DNA of 64,000 nucleotides from [Phialemoniopsis] sp. UDSM-2020 (lineage: Eukaryota; Ascomycota; Sordariomycetes; Thyridiales; Thyridiaceae), in NCBI GenBank assembly GCA_018873225.1, contig JAEILZ010000003.1:1178001-1242000 (forward strand), given 5' to 3'. This document shows, in pieces, positions 11,432-22,582 of this stretch. The first letter of the stretch is position 1; the number at the start of each line of letters is the position of its first letter. Under the pieces are notes generated by a model. It was not told the origin of the DNA. It saw only the letters and a list, made by a program, of their open reading frames with translations, and made no database searches. Position numbers and translations under genes: made by a program.

Positions 11432-13426
11432 CTTGGAGACAAAGCTGTTTCGAAGGTCAGATCAGAAAAACACTTGTTAACAACGGAGCACAGTGGGGTG
11501 CAGAATGCAATGACATCTTCGATTAGTTCATCATGGGTATATAGTGCATTTGCAGAAACAAGAGAATCAGTGCAGTGAAGTGCAGTGTCGGGAAAAGACA
11601 TGATGGTAGTGTAGATGTGATAAAAATATACAGGAGTTAAGAGCATGAGAAATAAGACAGAGAGCGTTCAGACTTACTTAAGAAGATACCTTTCGAACTT
11701 TGGGGTCTTTGTTGTGGTATGATACTCCAAAGATTGAAGAGCTGATGAAGGGGAAAAAAGGAGCTCTTTGTGTTTGGGTATAGGTGTACGAGATCCTCTG
11801 GGGACAGACCCTGTGGTGTCTAAACTTCACACAGGTATCTGGCTTAGAGGAGAAGGAGGAGAGAAGAAGTGTATGAGAGGAAATGAAGTCGGACGGGCTT
11901 GGATGATGATACCTTTTCTTCCCAAAATGAGGATTGGAAAAGAAAGGTGTGGGTGAGAGGAAAGAAAGGGAGAGGAGGAAGGAAGGGGGGATGAAGATGG
12001 GTTTTAATAGACGTGCGTGGGCAGGATGGGAAGGGGCGAGCACGAGGACGAGGCCTGTGAATAGCAAGGATAGAGGAAGGTACGAAGAATCTGACGAGGA
12101 GGTAAATGAGGCGTCAGCTAATTGTTCAAGAAAATGCAAAGGAGGCAGGAGGGCGACTGCCTATTCAGGAAAAGCATTTCGTCTGAAGTCTAGAGAATCG
12201 TTGCCAGCCCGACATTCGAAGCCCCTGGAAGCTCTCAGATGAGGCAATGAAGCGTTCAGGATTCTACAGTCATCGTTATCCTTCGATATGTCCCAGACTC
12301 CTGAATTGTCTACCTGTTGATGTCAATTTTTGTTGTCTAGGAGACTAGTATTAGACTGTGGAAGCTGCTCTGCCTTGATAATGCTAATATCCTAGTAATC
12401 ACAGTCGGGTGTTTCAGTGTATAGAAGCTATTGATGAGGTCTGTTCTCTTGTATTAGGTTGTTTCTTATCAAATATGTTCATCACATATGCCTATGGTCT
12501 TGCAATATTAAAGTCCTGGGTCACAGGCACAAGTGATTTACCTTAGATACAGGGAATGAGAAGAGCACAAGATAGAGTTCAACCTGTTATGCATTGTTGG
12601 TGATTTATATTGATGTAAAGATATTGCTGAATGTCCTAAGATTTAATGTATTAGACTTTGAACAGCATAACTCCCTGCCATTGGAGCAACACCTTTTTGA
12701 CTTGATCACAGAATCAAGGACAACAACATTTGCTTCATGATCAGCTCATTGACACAGCCGAAGAAATCAGACCAATTTATTGAAGCTCAAACTACTAAAA
12801 GCTTAGCTGTGATTCTCCTTGCCCTCAATGAGAAGCTTAGCGAGACTGAGATTTCAATTCGTGTCTTGAGTTATGCAATATCTGCATTTGGTCCGGCAAC
12901 GTAAAGTAAAGACCTCAGGCTGAGTGATTGCTGAAAGTCCTATACTGAAATGGTTGTCACTTTCAGTTGCCATGTTGATCGAGCTCTATCGGAGGAGACT
13001 TGTAAGAACAGTGGTGTGAAAGTGGCATGTTAGAGGGTATCTCATCCTGGTAACAGTAATGTGTAACCCTGGTCCTAAATTATGTGTTGCATTTCAAGTA
13101 CTTACTTTAGTTGACTTGAGTGTGGGGGACTGTGGGGAAGAAAGTTGGGGCATCACCTCTCTAACTCCCTAGAGCAATTGCCGCCGTGTGCGGAGTCCGA
13201 TGGCGCCAAGCCAGCTCGGTTTAGTGCGCTGGAGCTGACGATGAGGTTGCCGATATAACTGGGACTACCTCGGCCTCCGATCTCCCAAGCTGTGCGTGTC
13301 GGGGTTGCATCGCTTATGTTTTCTTTATCCTTACTTTTGACTTCCTTCAACTCAAATCTCACAAACCGTACTTTCAGCCACACCCTACAAGTCGTCTTCT
13401 CACATACCTCTCTGCATTCCGTAACG
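11432..13426. other. intergenic with a CpG-depleted AT-rich block
   Basis: About 2 kb between two divergent genes. From roughly 12290 to 12840 the DNA is AT-rich, stop-dense in all frames, and has only two CpG dinucleotides (near 12405 and 12759). No protein remnant is recognisable. The part up to about 12200 is purine-rich on the plus strand and probably carries the AlkB-like leader; the part from 13150 is the leader of the acyl-CoA synthetase. Confidence 0.65.
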
Positions 13427-15488
13427 ATGGTGTTCACCCCGCCAGCTTGGGTACCCAAGCTCCCAATAGGTGAGTAGGAGCATGCACGATGGTCTAGTGA
13501 GTTCGGTAACATTGACAACCCACATTCAGATCCTCCCGACTCGGTCACGATCGCAGATTTTATGAAAACCCATGGTAACGGTGGGCGTCCACTTTCGGAA
13601 AGACGCCATCCGTATACTTGTGGGCTTACAGGAAGGTCATATTCATGGGTCGAGCTATTCGACCGGGTGGAGTTCCTGGCAAGAGCTCTCAGTAAGAGGA
13701 CCGGCTGGGCTCCAAATTCGGGGACGCCCTGGGACAAAGTCGGCTGCGTCTTTTCACTGAATACAGTAAGTACTCTCTCAAAGAGTATTTCCGCAATAGG
13801 TCAACATAGCTGATAAACCAGGTGGACTACATTCCGGCGGTTTATGCCTTTCACAGACTTTCGGGCATTGTGACGCCTGCGAATGCTGCTTACTCGGTGG
13901 CAGAACTGGAGCATCAGCTCAAATCATCAGGGTCGCAGGTGATAATCACCTGTGTTCCGTTACTCGACACCGCACGGAAAGCAGCCAAGAGCGCTGGTAT
14001 TGCCGAAGATAAGATCTTTCTTTTGCCAATGGCCGACACAGAGACAAAGGCACCATTCGCAAGCACAGAGGATCTCATCAACGAAGGCAAAGCTCTCCCA
14101 GGGCTCGAAGCACTCAAGTGGACAAAAGGCCAGGGAGCTCGCCAGCCAGCGATGCTCAACTACTCCAGCGGTACTTCTGGACTACCAGTCAGTATACATA
14201 TGCTCCGATATGATTTGCATTGTCTCTGACTCTCAACTACCAGAAAGCTGTGATGGTCTCACACCGAAATGTAATAGCCAATGTGATTCAACAGACCACC
14301 TATGAGGAGGTAGCAAGGAAGCAGAAGGGGATCGAGACACAAGTTCTTCTCGGCCTGCTCCCTCTCAGTCATATCTACGGACTGATCGTCGTTGCGCACT
14401 CTTCCACGTGGCGCGGCGATCAGGTCATAATCTTGCCAAAGTTTGAGCTTGAGACACTGCTTGCTGCGATACAGAAATACAAGATCGAGCAGCTACTTGT
14501 TGTAAGTAATTTGAGATACTTGGAGAGACTCGTTCTGACGGCGTATTAGGTACCTCCGATCGTTATCCGTATCTTGCGAAGTCAAGATATTTGTCGTAAA
14601 TATGACTTGAGCAGCGTGCGATTTCTGTACACAGGAGCGGCGCCGACCGGTGAGGAGACCATCCAGGACCTCATGAAGCAATACCCGAAATGGGTTGTTG
14701 GTCAAGCATATGGTAGGTGTTGGCTCTACCCAAGATATTCATATGGCTACTGACACAACCCAGGGATGACAGAGACCGCGACCGTGGTGGTGTCAACTAG
14801 CGAACACGATGTCCTGCACAAATCGTCCGGATCTCTGCTCCCAGGGTTCCGAGCTAAGGTCTTGGATGTAGACGGGTCAGAAATCACCGAGTACGACAAG
14901 CCTGGGGAGCTGCTAGTCCAGTCCCCATCAGTAACCCTTGGGTATCATAACAACGAGAGGGCAACAGCGGAGACCTTCATCTATGATGATGACGGAAGGT
15001 GGATCCGTACAGGCGACGAGGTGGTCGTGACCTTGTCTCCGTTGGGCAACGAGCATTTCGTGGTTGTCGACAGGATCAAAGAGCTTATCAAGGTCAAGGT
15101 ATTCATCCTAGTATCCATGGTTCTTCAAACGTTTTGCTAATGCACCTTCGCATAGGGGCACCAAGTGGCGCCGGCAGAGCTCGAGGCACATCTTTTGACG
15201 CATCCGGCGGTTTCTGACTGCACAGTCATCCAAGTCCCTGACGACCATGCCGGAGAAGTGCCCAAAGCCTTCGTTGTCAAGGCAGCTGAGTTCGACTCGA
15301 AGCCAGAGGAAGAAGTCGCCAAGGCCATCATCAAGCACGTCGCCGATCACAAGGCGCCGTACAAGCATCTCAAAGGTGGGGTTGAATTCATCGACGTTGT
15401 CCCCAAGAGCCCGAGCGGTAAGATTCTGAGGAGGCTTCTCAGAGACAAGGAGAAGGAGAAGCGCAGGAAGCAGGGCGGCAAATTATGA
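13427..15488 (+). CDS. 4-coumarate-CoA-ligase-like acyl-CoA synthetase (ANL superfamily)
   Basis: Seven exons: 13427-13469, 13530-13765, 13822-14187, 14244-14501, 14550-14712, 14764-15098 and 15156-15488, giving 577 aa; all six introns are 48-60 nt. The enzyme adenylates a carboxylic acid with ATP and transfers it to CoA. Visible motifs are the P-loop YSSGTSGLPKAVM (from about residue 207, with intron 3 just before the Lys codon), the adenine-binding YGMTET, the TGD motif in WIRTGDE, the hinge DRIKELIKVKG, and the catalytic Lys region PKSPSGKILRR near the C-terminus. The last three residues are GKL, which fits the broad peroxisomal PTS1 pattern but not strict SKL. The substrate cannot be told from sequence; fungal relatives act on phenylpropanoid-like or fatty acids. 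Length matches the 4CL family. Confidence 0.9.
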
Positions 15489-16384
15489 ACTCCTCTGCTT
15501 GCTTACCTTGCATGGCGGTTCATGATTCTGCTGTGACCTACTGAAGATTGGCGTTGCGGTGTCAAGCGCGCGGATATTTACATCTTGTTGTACGTCTCTC
15601 GTAGAGAAGACTTTTTTCCATTCATAGTGCAATGATGAAGTGGGTGCTTCGGAGAATATGCAGCTACCCGTCGTAAACAATGATGCCAACATCTGAATAA
15701 TTCCGAGCCGCTCGCAGGCATTTGTCTGGGGTAGAATACAAGTAGTTACTGACCTGTATATACGGAGTTCGCATGTCCTAAGATGCTAAAGCAGTCCATC
15801 CACCCAATGCTGTCCTCCGGAATGCCCACCCTAATCTCTCGCCAAATCAGTATACAATTGAACATTTCACTTGCTCAATAAACCGAATTTCCTTTCTTGT
15901 TCCTTCTTCAGTGATTTCTGCTTTGATCTACGAAAGTGGAGTGTTACACTGGCCCTTGGAGCGGGCCTTTGACAGGGGGCTGCCGCTGTTCTGTCTCAAA
16001 CGCAGGCGAAAACCCATGTACCGAAGCCACTTGAAACGAAAGACGAACCACCTCACTGACTGGGCATCGCCATTTCGCTAGAGCCTCCTACACAAGCAGT
16101 CTGGAGTACACCCTGCTCTACCTATTGCAAAACATCACAATGTGGGCCATCATGATCCACAGAGATTCGCGCTGTGGCTGGCTAGCCGAGGCGTTATCGG
16201 GTTGGTGAAGGTGAGTAAAAGCTCGAAATGCCCACGAGAGCTATCGTAGGTCCTCTTCTGCTTCTTCTCGGTAGGGACTGGATTTCTCTCGGTTTGGAAG
16301 TCCGCCTGTCTGCTGTTGTGTTCTATTATCACGGTACTCTTGTTTTCTTGTAGCCTTTATTTGTTCCTCTCGAAGTGAGCCAGA
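15489..16384. other. intergenic
   Basis: About 900 bases between two genes on the same strand. It should hold the 3' UTR of the synthetase and the promoter of the secreted protein. No gene seen. Confidence 0.6.
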
Positions 16385-17607
16385 ATGTTGACCATTCGCT
16401 CCCATATTTTCTTCTTCTGTCTCTTGCTTCTCCTCGACATCTTTGGTGTCGAGGCACTCCCTCAAAATCAGAGGAAGAAGGGAAAAGGAAAGGGCAAGAA
16501 CACAGCAGCCGCGACACCTCAGCAGCAGGCGGCTCAAATCCCCCAGGGCGTGTCCCAAGCTACGGATGGGTCTACCATCTTGGACATGACCGCCCGGGTC
16601 AAGTATGTTGCCTCTAATCCACAATCCACCTTGAGAGTATAGGAACTGACAAGTTTTGTCACCTGCAGTGGCGTTGACCTGAGGTTCAAGATCAGCGGAC
16701 CGGCAGACCAGTTCACGACCGACTCGGGCGTTGATGGAGCCACGCAGCAAGCCGGCGCTGCTGGCGCCATGGGCCTCAATGTACTGCTCCACGGTAAGAA
16801 GTTATCGCAGTCATACGTCGCGGTGTGATTGCTAACAGCGACCAGGCGACGGCGGCCAGTCTTTCTTTGACTTCCCCAATCAGGCCGTACAGGGCGACCT
16901 GATGGGTGTTGTTGTTCTCGCGCCCTCAGAACAGGTTGGTACACATCAATTCTTCGACGAACCCGACGCTTTAACTGACATCTCCCTTCCAGCTCCTCTG
17001 GGGCCAACGCACCGGCGGGCCCTCGGGCCTGACTCGGGACGACGGCGCCGCCGACGCCCAGGCCGTCAACGACCTGGTCCAGAACGTCCTGCCGCAGGTC
17101 ATGGCCTTCAACGCCTCCAACGTCTTCTTCACCGGCGTCTCGGGCGGCTCCCTCATGCTCTCGGGCTTCTTCGTGCCCGCGCACATGGCCAATTTCGCCG
17201 GCACGGGCGTCCTGCTCATGTGCGGCGCGCTGCCGCCGCAGGTCGACGCCGTCGACGCCGAGAGCTTCATCGGCAACACAAAGATCCACTTCCAGAGCAC
17301 GCAGCAGGAGCTCGCGTCGCTGCAGCAGTCCATCCCGCTCGCCGTCCAGGGCTTTGAGCAGCTGGCCGCGGGCGCCGGGCTCGGCGCCAACGACATCAAC
17401 GCGCTGCAGACGGTCGACAACACGCCCAACGGCGGGCACTGCGAGTTTGACGAGCAAGGGTTCGTGAGCGGCATCCAGCTCATCTCGGACAACTTTGCAA
17501 ACATCATGCAGGGGGGCGACGGCGCGGTGCAGGGTATCGATGCGCAGACGGTGCTTACCGGAGTGGTTGGAAACGAGGACCTGAAATTCGGCGCTGGTGC
17601 TCGATGA
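16385..17607 (+). CDS. secreted alpha/beta-hydrolase-like protein
   Basis: Exons 16385-16602, 16669-16793, 16846-16934 and 16993-17607 give 348 aa. The N-terminus is a clear signal peptide: a hydrophobic stretch IFFFCLLLLLDIFGVEA, then a very basic segment with repeated KGKGK. The body resembles an alpha/beta hydrolase: GLNVLLHGDGGQSFFDF looks like the oxyanion-hole strand-turn, TGVSGGS (Ser about 194) is a nucleophile elbow, and the His of NTPNGGHCEF (about 293) could be the catalytic His, with a nearby Asp at 286. The substrate is unknown. Relatives in plant-associated ascomycetes are, to my recollection, often labelled 'cyclin-like F-box', which the sequence here does not support. The last exon is markedly GC-rich. 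Confidence 0.75.
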
Positions 17608-17777
17608 GCTGTCAGGGCACGGTTGACGAGTCTTTGTGTTGGCTAGAAATAAGAGATCAGATGCATCCATCTAAGATCGGGCTGGTTTATTGAATGTGAC
17701 GGTTCTCCTCCTACTAATCTACTAGTATCGAGAAGACATATGTAACATACCAGCACCATCCGATGCATAGAAGCCTC

Positions 17778-19712
17778 TCAGCACACTGTTCGATGTATCC
17801 CGTCCTCCATCCTCTTCACTTCGCTTCCAACCACTTGCTCAACTTTGGTCTCCTCTTTGGCAAGCGACCTGCCGGGATCTTCTCCCACCGCCTTCAGTGG
17901 TACCTTACGCTTTTGCTTCTGCAATATTGAGAGGTCGACTTGGTCATTCTCCATCAGCGACTGCGTCACATCGTAGATGTCCGAGATGAGGCGGTCCAGC
18001 AGGTCAAAGCTCATGCTCTCGCGAACGCACACCCTGAGGATTTCCGTTTCGTCCTCATTTGGTGGCAACGAGTAGTTGGGAATAATCCACTGGCGCGCCC
18101 GCATGAGCAGGGACACAGTCTCCTGCTTGATGTGAGGGAACTCTTCCCGGAACTTGTCTGAGAAGCGAAAGGAGACCACCGGCAAGCCCGCAATATAGCT
18201 TGCTGAGGTTTCGCTTGGGCCTTGCCCGGCTGCAGACGAGACGGCGGATTTGACAGTCTCGGAGATGGCTGATGGCCTGGGAGCTGGGCGATGTATGTCG
18301 GAGACGCAAGTGTACCAACCGGTGGCTTCAAGACTTTTGGATAGGACTCGAGCGTTGGCAAGGCAGTTTTCCATAATCTCACGATAGCCTTTGAATCCTA
18401 GGTGGATGAGATTGTAGTACTGCACGATGACCTGCGCTCCCGGGCGGGAAAAGTTGAGGGTGAAGGAGTACTCTGTGCCACCGAGATAGTGAAGCTCGAA
18501 AATGAGATGCTTGGGCAAGTAGGACTCATCACGCCAAATGATCCAACCCACCCCGGCGTACACCAAACCGTACTTGTGGCCTTGAGCCTGTTAGGAAGTT
18601 CTCTACAGTATTGACTGGGGAGAGGCCTACCGGACGCATTGATAGAAACGACTCGTGGAAGCTCAAAGTTCCTAGACAGTGTTAGTTGTGGTGAAAAGGA
18701 AGCCAAGGGGAGAATCGAGGACTTGCCATTTCGGTCCGCCAACACCAGCATGCGTGAAAGGAGCAACAAACCCGCCGCTTGCTGCATCCACATGAATAGG
18801 TATGTCTATCCCAGTCTTCTCCTGATACTCATCCAGAACCTTGGAGATCTCCTCCACAGGCTCGTAGTGACCCGTATAAGTACTGCCCAGGATGACGAAG
18901 ATGCCGATCGTATTCTCGTCGAGGCTCTCCTTCACGAGTTCAGTATCAAGTCGAAAATCGCTCTTGGCTGATACAGGCAGAATGCGAGCTTCCACGTCAA
19001 AGTAACGGGCGAACTTTAGCAGTGCCACTTGCGCATTGCTACCCATGATGATGTTAGGCCTCGATGTGTCCTTCCCCTCAGCCTGACGCCGCTCCTGCCA
19101 GCGTCTCTTCATGGCCAGGCCGCCGAGTTGCACGGCTTCTGATGAACCCGTTGTTGCTGAACCGATAGCCTTTTCCTCTTTCTGAACATCCCAGAGATGG
19201 GCGAGAATGCTGATGCAGCGCTCATGGATCTGCATCATGGCAGGGTACTCATCTGCATCTGCAAGATTCTTTGCGATGTTCTCAACCATGATCTGTCGGG
19301 CATTCGGTTCGCCATATGTGTTGACAAAGCTACACATCCAGATCAGGGGAGTGGCTCCGAAGTTCATCGTTCGGAAACTTGAACTCACCTGGCGAGGTTG
19401 AGATTCGGCTTGCCATCTAGGTCGAGCTCGTCCTTGAGCATGGCCAAGACGGTGTCTGCCTCTGCACCATCCTGGGGGATGTTGTACTTCGGTATGTCGA
19501 GTTGGCTTGCATATCGAGAGGTGTACGGGGTCAGATGGGTAGTCGCGGTTCCCTCAAGGCTGGCATTACCAGGCTCAGTGATCTTGCTACCCTTGACTCG
19601 TTGGATTATCTTCTCGGGATCGACCTGAAATTCGCATGAATATTAGTATGTCAAAACACAGTGGATGCATGTGTGGTGGTGGGTGGTCCCTCACGTGGCG
19701 TGCGAGAGACAT
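17778..19712 (-). CDS. GAD: glutamate decarboxylase (PLP-dependent)
   Basis: Minus-strand exons 19712-19695, 19624-19389, 19329-18727, 18671-18631 and 18580-17778 give 566 aa. The enzyme converts L-glutamate to GABA and CO2 in the cytosol. The start is an 18-nt first exon (MSLARH) joined to VDPEKIIQ. Group II decarboxylase features are NLNLASFVNTYGEP, ADADEYP, GSSEAVQLGG, the Asp in HVDAASGGF, and the PLP-binding Lys in SINASGHKYG (about Lys302). The junction placing Trp before NFELPRV requires a GC-AG intron (GCAAGT donor at 18726, TAG acceptor at 18672). The C-terminus extends some 55 residues past the last catalytic-domain helix as a charged tail. It ends 170 bases from the convergent secreted hydrolase. 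Confidence 0.93.
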
Positions 19713-20348
19713 TGTGCGTGCCGACTTCCTCAGGCGTTGTTTGATTAGACCGGGGCTCAGATGCGGTATGGCTTCGAGAACTGCGACTTTGAGTGCTTGT
19801 GAGAAATGTTACATTCTGTCAAACTCTAGATTGATAATGCTCTGGGTTGAGAAAGGTACATCTATTAGTGACCGACCTATGACGCAATGATGAATCGTAC
19901 CCAAAATTCCTTATGAGCTGCTTGCAATTCCTGGCGGATGGCACACAATTTGACTCGAAATCAAGGCACTGCCCAATGAGACTTGAAGAGTTCGTGAAAC
20001 TGTTCTCGCTGCTCCTTCGTCACGAATTGCAGACCACCACCCCGGTCATCCCTTCAGAACACTCTCATCCCCGAGGTGTGAATCAAATCAGTAGTTGATG
20101 CATTCTGCTTTACCTCACGCATCTTCTTGTATTTAGGAGCACTTTGGGACTAAGGAACAAACGTTTTGATCTCGCTAAGCTATGAATGGTAATGCGTATT
20201 ATGAATGCTTGTACCAGGCATTTTCGGTCTCCGAGGATGATGCAAACATGGATTCATAAGTCGTTAGGTCATCTTTCATCATATCAGTCGTTAAGGGTGT
20301 GGTCATATTCGAGTAACAAAAGAGGCGAGGCATAGACTGGCGAGTCCG
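19713..20348. other. intergenic, promoter region of glutamate decarboxylase
   Basis: 636 bases between two minus-strand genes, containing the decarboxylase 5' flank and the 3' UTR of the CorA-like gene. No gene or clear element seen. Confidence 0.55.
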
Positions 20349-22582
20349 TCACACCATGGCTGAGCCTGTCATGCGGCGACTGTTCTGCCTCGCGAACGAA
20401 ATTTGCTGAAGTCTCCCGCCAGAGCCCCTCTCAGAAACACCGCCGCTGCCGTTCCGTGGTCTCCGACGTGGAAGTACTATCCCGGTATTGGCCCTTGGGA
20501 GATCGAACCCACTACTGTCGTCTTTCGAATTACTCATGCTTCGAGTGCGAGAGAAGAATGAGTTGGTACGGCTGAGCCCGGTTGACGGGGGTTTCTCCCC
20601 GGGCGCCTTCTCGTCCCGGCGCACTGACAGGTAGAAGAAGTCGTGCATGAACGAGTGCTCAAGGTCGCGCGGCTGACCGTTGTCCGTCCAGTACCGCTCC
20701 TCGCTGAGCTCCCGTGACAGGTGCTTGCGGAAGAAGCGGTCCTGGCCGACCCACCAGACGCGCCAGGCCGTGATGATGAAGACGGTCAGGGGCACGACGA
20801 TGGCCCAGTACAGCCAAAAGTTGTTGCTGACCAAGGCGTGGCGCTTGCCTACCATGGTCGGCGTTGAGGCACCGGCCTTGTCATCGTCGTCTCCGCCGCT
20901 GCCGTCCCAGTCGAACATCGAGATGCCGAAGAGCGTGCCGATGTACTCGCCGGGCAGAAAGACCGCGGTGATGACGGCCAAAGCCTTCATGGACGAAGAA
21001 TCCCGTGTCGACGCAACCGCCATGCGAGCGTTCAGGATGTTGTCCTCCTGTGCCATTTTGGCATAGATCTGCTGCCGGTTAGAACGTGCATCCCATAGAT
21101 AATCGCGTATCAGGGGCTGACTTACAATATCGATCTGAGCACGGCATCGTTGTTCCAACATGCTGCGCTCCGTCCCAACACTCTTGCACACGCGGTCAAG
21201 GCTGTCCAGGTACTGCTTAATTTCATGCCAGTGGCTTGCCAGGGGATGCTGATACCCCTTGAACTCAGTGAAGTCATTCCCTTCTACAGTGAGCCTGGGT
21301 ACTTGAGTCCACATCGGCATGGGAGATACGGGCGATGGGGGAGGGCCCTCTGGTCCTGCCATCCTGCGCTCAAGTTCATCTCCGGCCTTCACCAAAGTTT
21401 CGATCGCTCGCTCCAGCCAGCGAATCGTGTCAAGAAGCTCAATGCTCTTTCGTAGGACTATGTGCGCGTTCTTCATAAGCTGTGTCGTGTTCAGCAACAT
21501 AGAGTTGTCGTCAGCGGTCGATGGCCGTCCAAACGACCGGCGTTTTTCTTCGAGCGCTAGAAAGCCGGCCATGTTCCCGATATCTCTCTCCAGCTTGAGA
21601 AGTTCGAGTACAGTCATCGAGACATGCTGTTCTGCGAGATTCAGCTGCACTTGCAGTAGAATCACGGGCAAGATGAACGGGTGCGCCCAATGATTCTCAC
21701 AAGCCTTCATGCGCCGCTCGTAATCATCCAGCTCTTCCACACGGTGCTTATGCGGATCAAAGGACTGACGCACAAGCACGGTGAGACATCGCTTGGAAAT
21801 ATCGTACGTCATGGACAGGAAATCATATGGGGGACGTGGATTAGCCGAGAAGGCCAAGATGAGGCCTGAGGTCCAGGTAGCTTGTCAGAGCTTGTATCCT
21901 ATGACGGGAAATGCTGCGAAGTCACTCACTGAGCTTCTGATGGCCCTGGTCCCAGAACATAGCCTCCGTCGTAGTTCTCCGGACATGCTGTAATGTGGAA
22001 GGATGAAGATGCAAGTCGTCGAAGTCGTCGTCTGTGATGCTGAGCCCTTCAGAGCCGGCCTCTCCTCTTCGGCGACAAATTCTAAAATCGACTATTAGTC
22101 GACTGGGGTACTGTACGAGAAGCTCGTGGAAATCATCAACGTACACTTGACGCACTCGGCCCTCCAGCCTTGGGTCAGGAGTGACATGAGGTTCAAACTT
22201 TCCCTGTGGCAGGGTCAACACTGGCACAAATGATGATATCGGAGCATGCTTCACACTGTACCTCAACGCCTAATGAATGAGTTCCTCTCAAAGAATCATT
22301 GAACATTTGTAAAGCCTCGTCCTCCTTCTCAGAATTGATGGACTGGCTCACGTGAGTCTCGCGCTGGCTAGCTGGGGTCTGTCCATCTCCGGGAGGATCT
22401 TGAACCTTGAAGACAGCATACTCGTTGTAGGCCAGCCTAGATCTTCCCTCCTTGAGGAGGATATCGCCAGCCAACCTATCATTGTCGAAGGCAAAAAGGT
22501 CCGTATGGTGAGCACGCATGTCGACGGGCCTGGCTGTAGCCCAAACAAATCCAGGAAGCTTGGTATCATCTCCTGCTGGTGT
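20349..22582 (-). CDS. CorA-like membrane protein (5' exon not resolved)
   Basis: Minus-strand exons I can support are 22582-22262, 21930-22203, 21865-21126 and 21071-20349 (at least 685 aa). An in-frame stop lies just above 22582, so at least one earlier exon exists; a candidate start with a GTAAGC donor lies at 22899-22853. The family resembles CorA magnesium channels: a long helical cytosolic domain, then two C-terminal membrane segments, ALAVITAVFLPGEYIGTLFG and FWLYWAIVVPLTVFIITAW. The channel signature Gly-Met-Asn after the first segment is replaced by Gly-Ile-Ser (TLFGISMFDW), so ion transport is doubtful. The C-terminal tail is Ser/Arg-rich. The last intron (21125-21072, GTAAGT...CTAACCGGCAG) is 54 nt without a stop, so it can be mistaken for coding. 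Confidence 0.78.

Noticed and set aside
16534..17670. 378-codon antisense frame over the secreted hydrolase
   Set aside because: Spans introns of the real gene and has no protein character; caused by GC-rich third positions.
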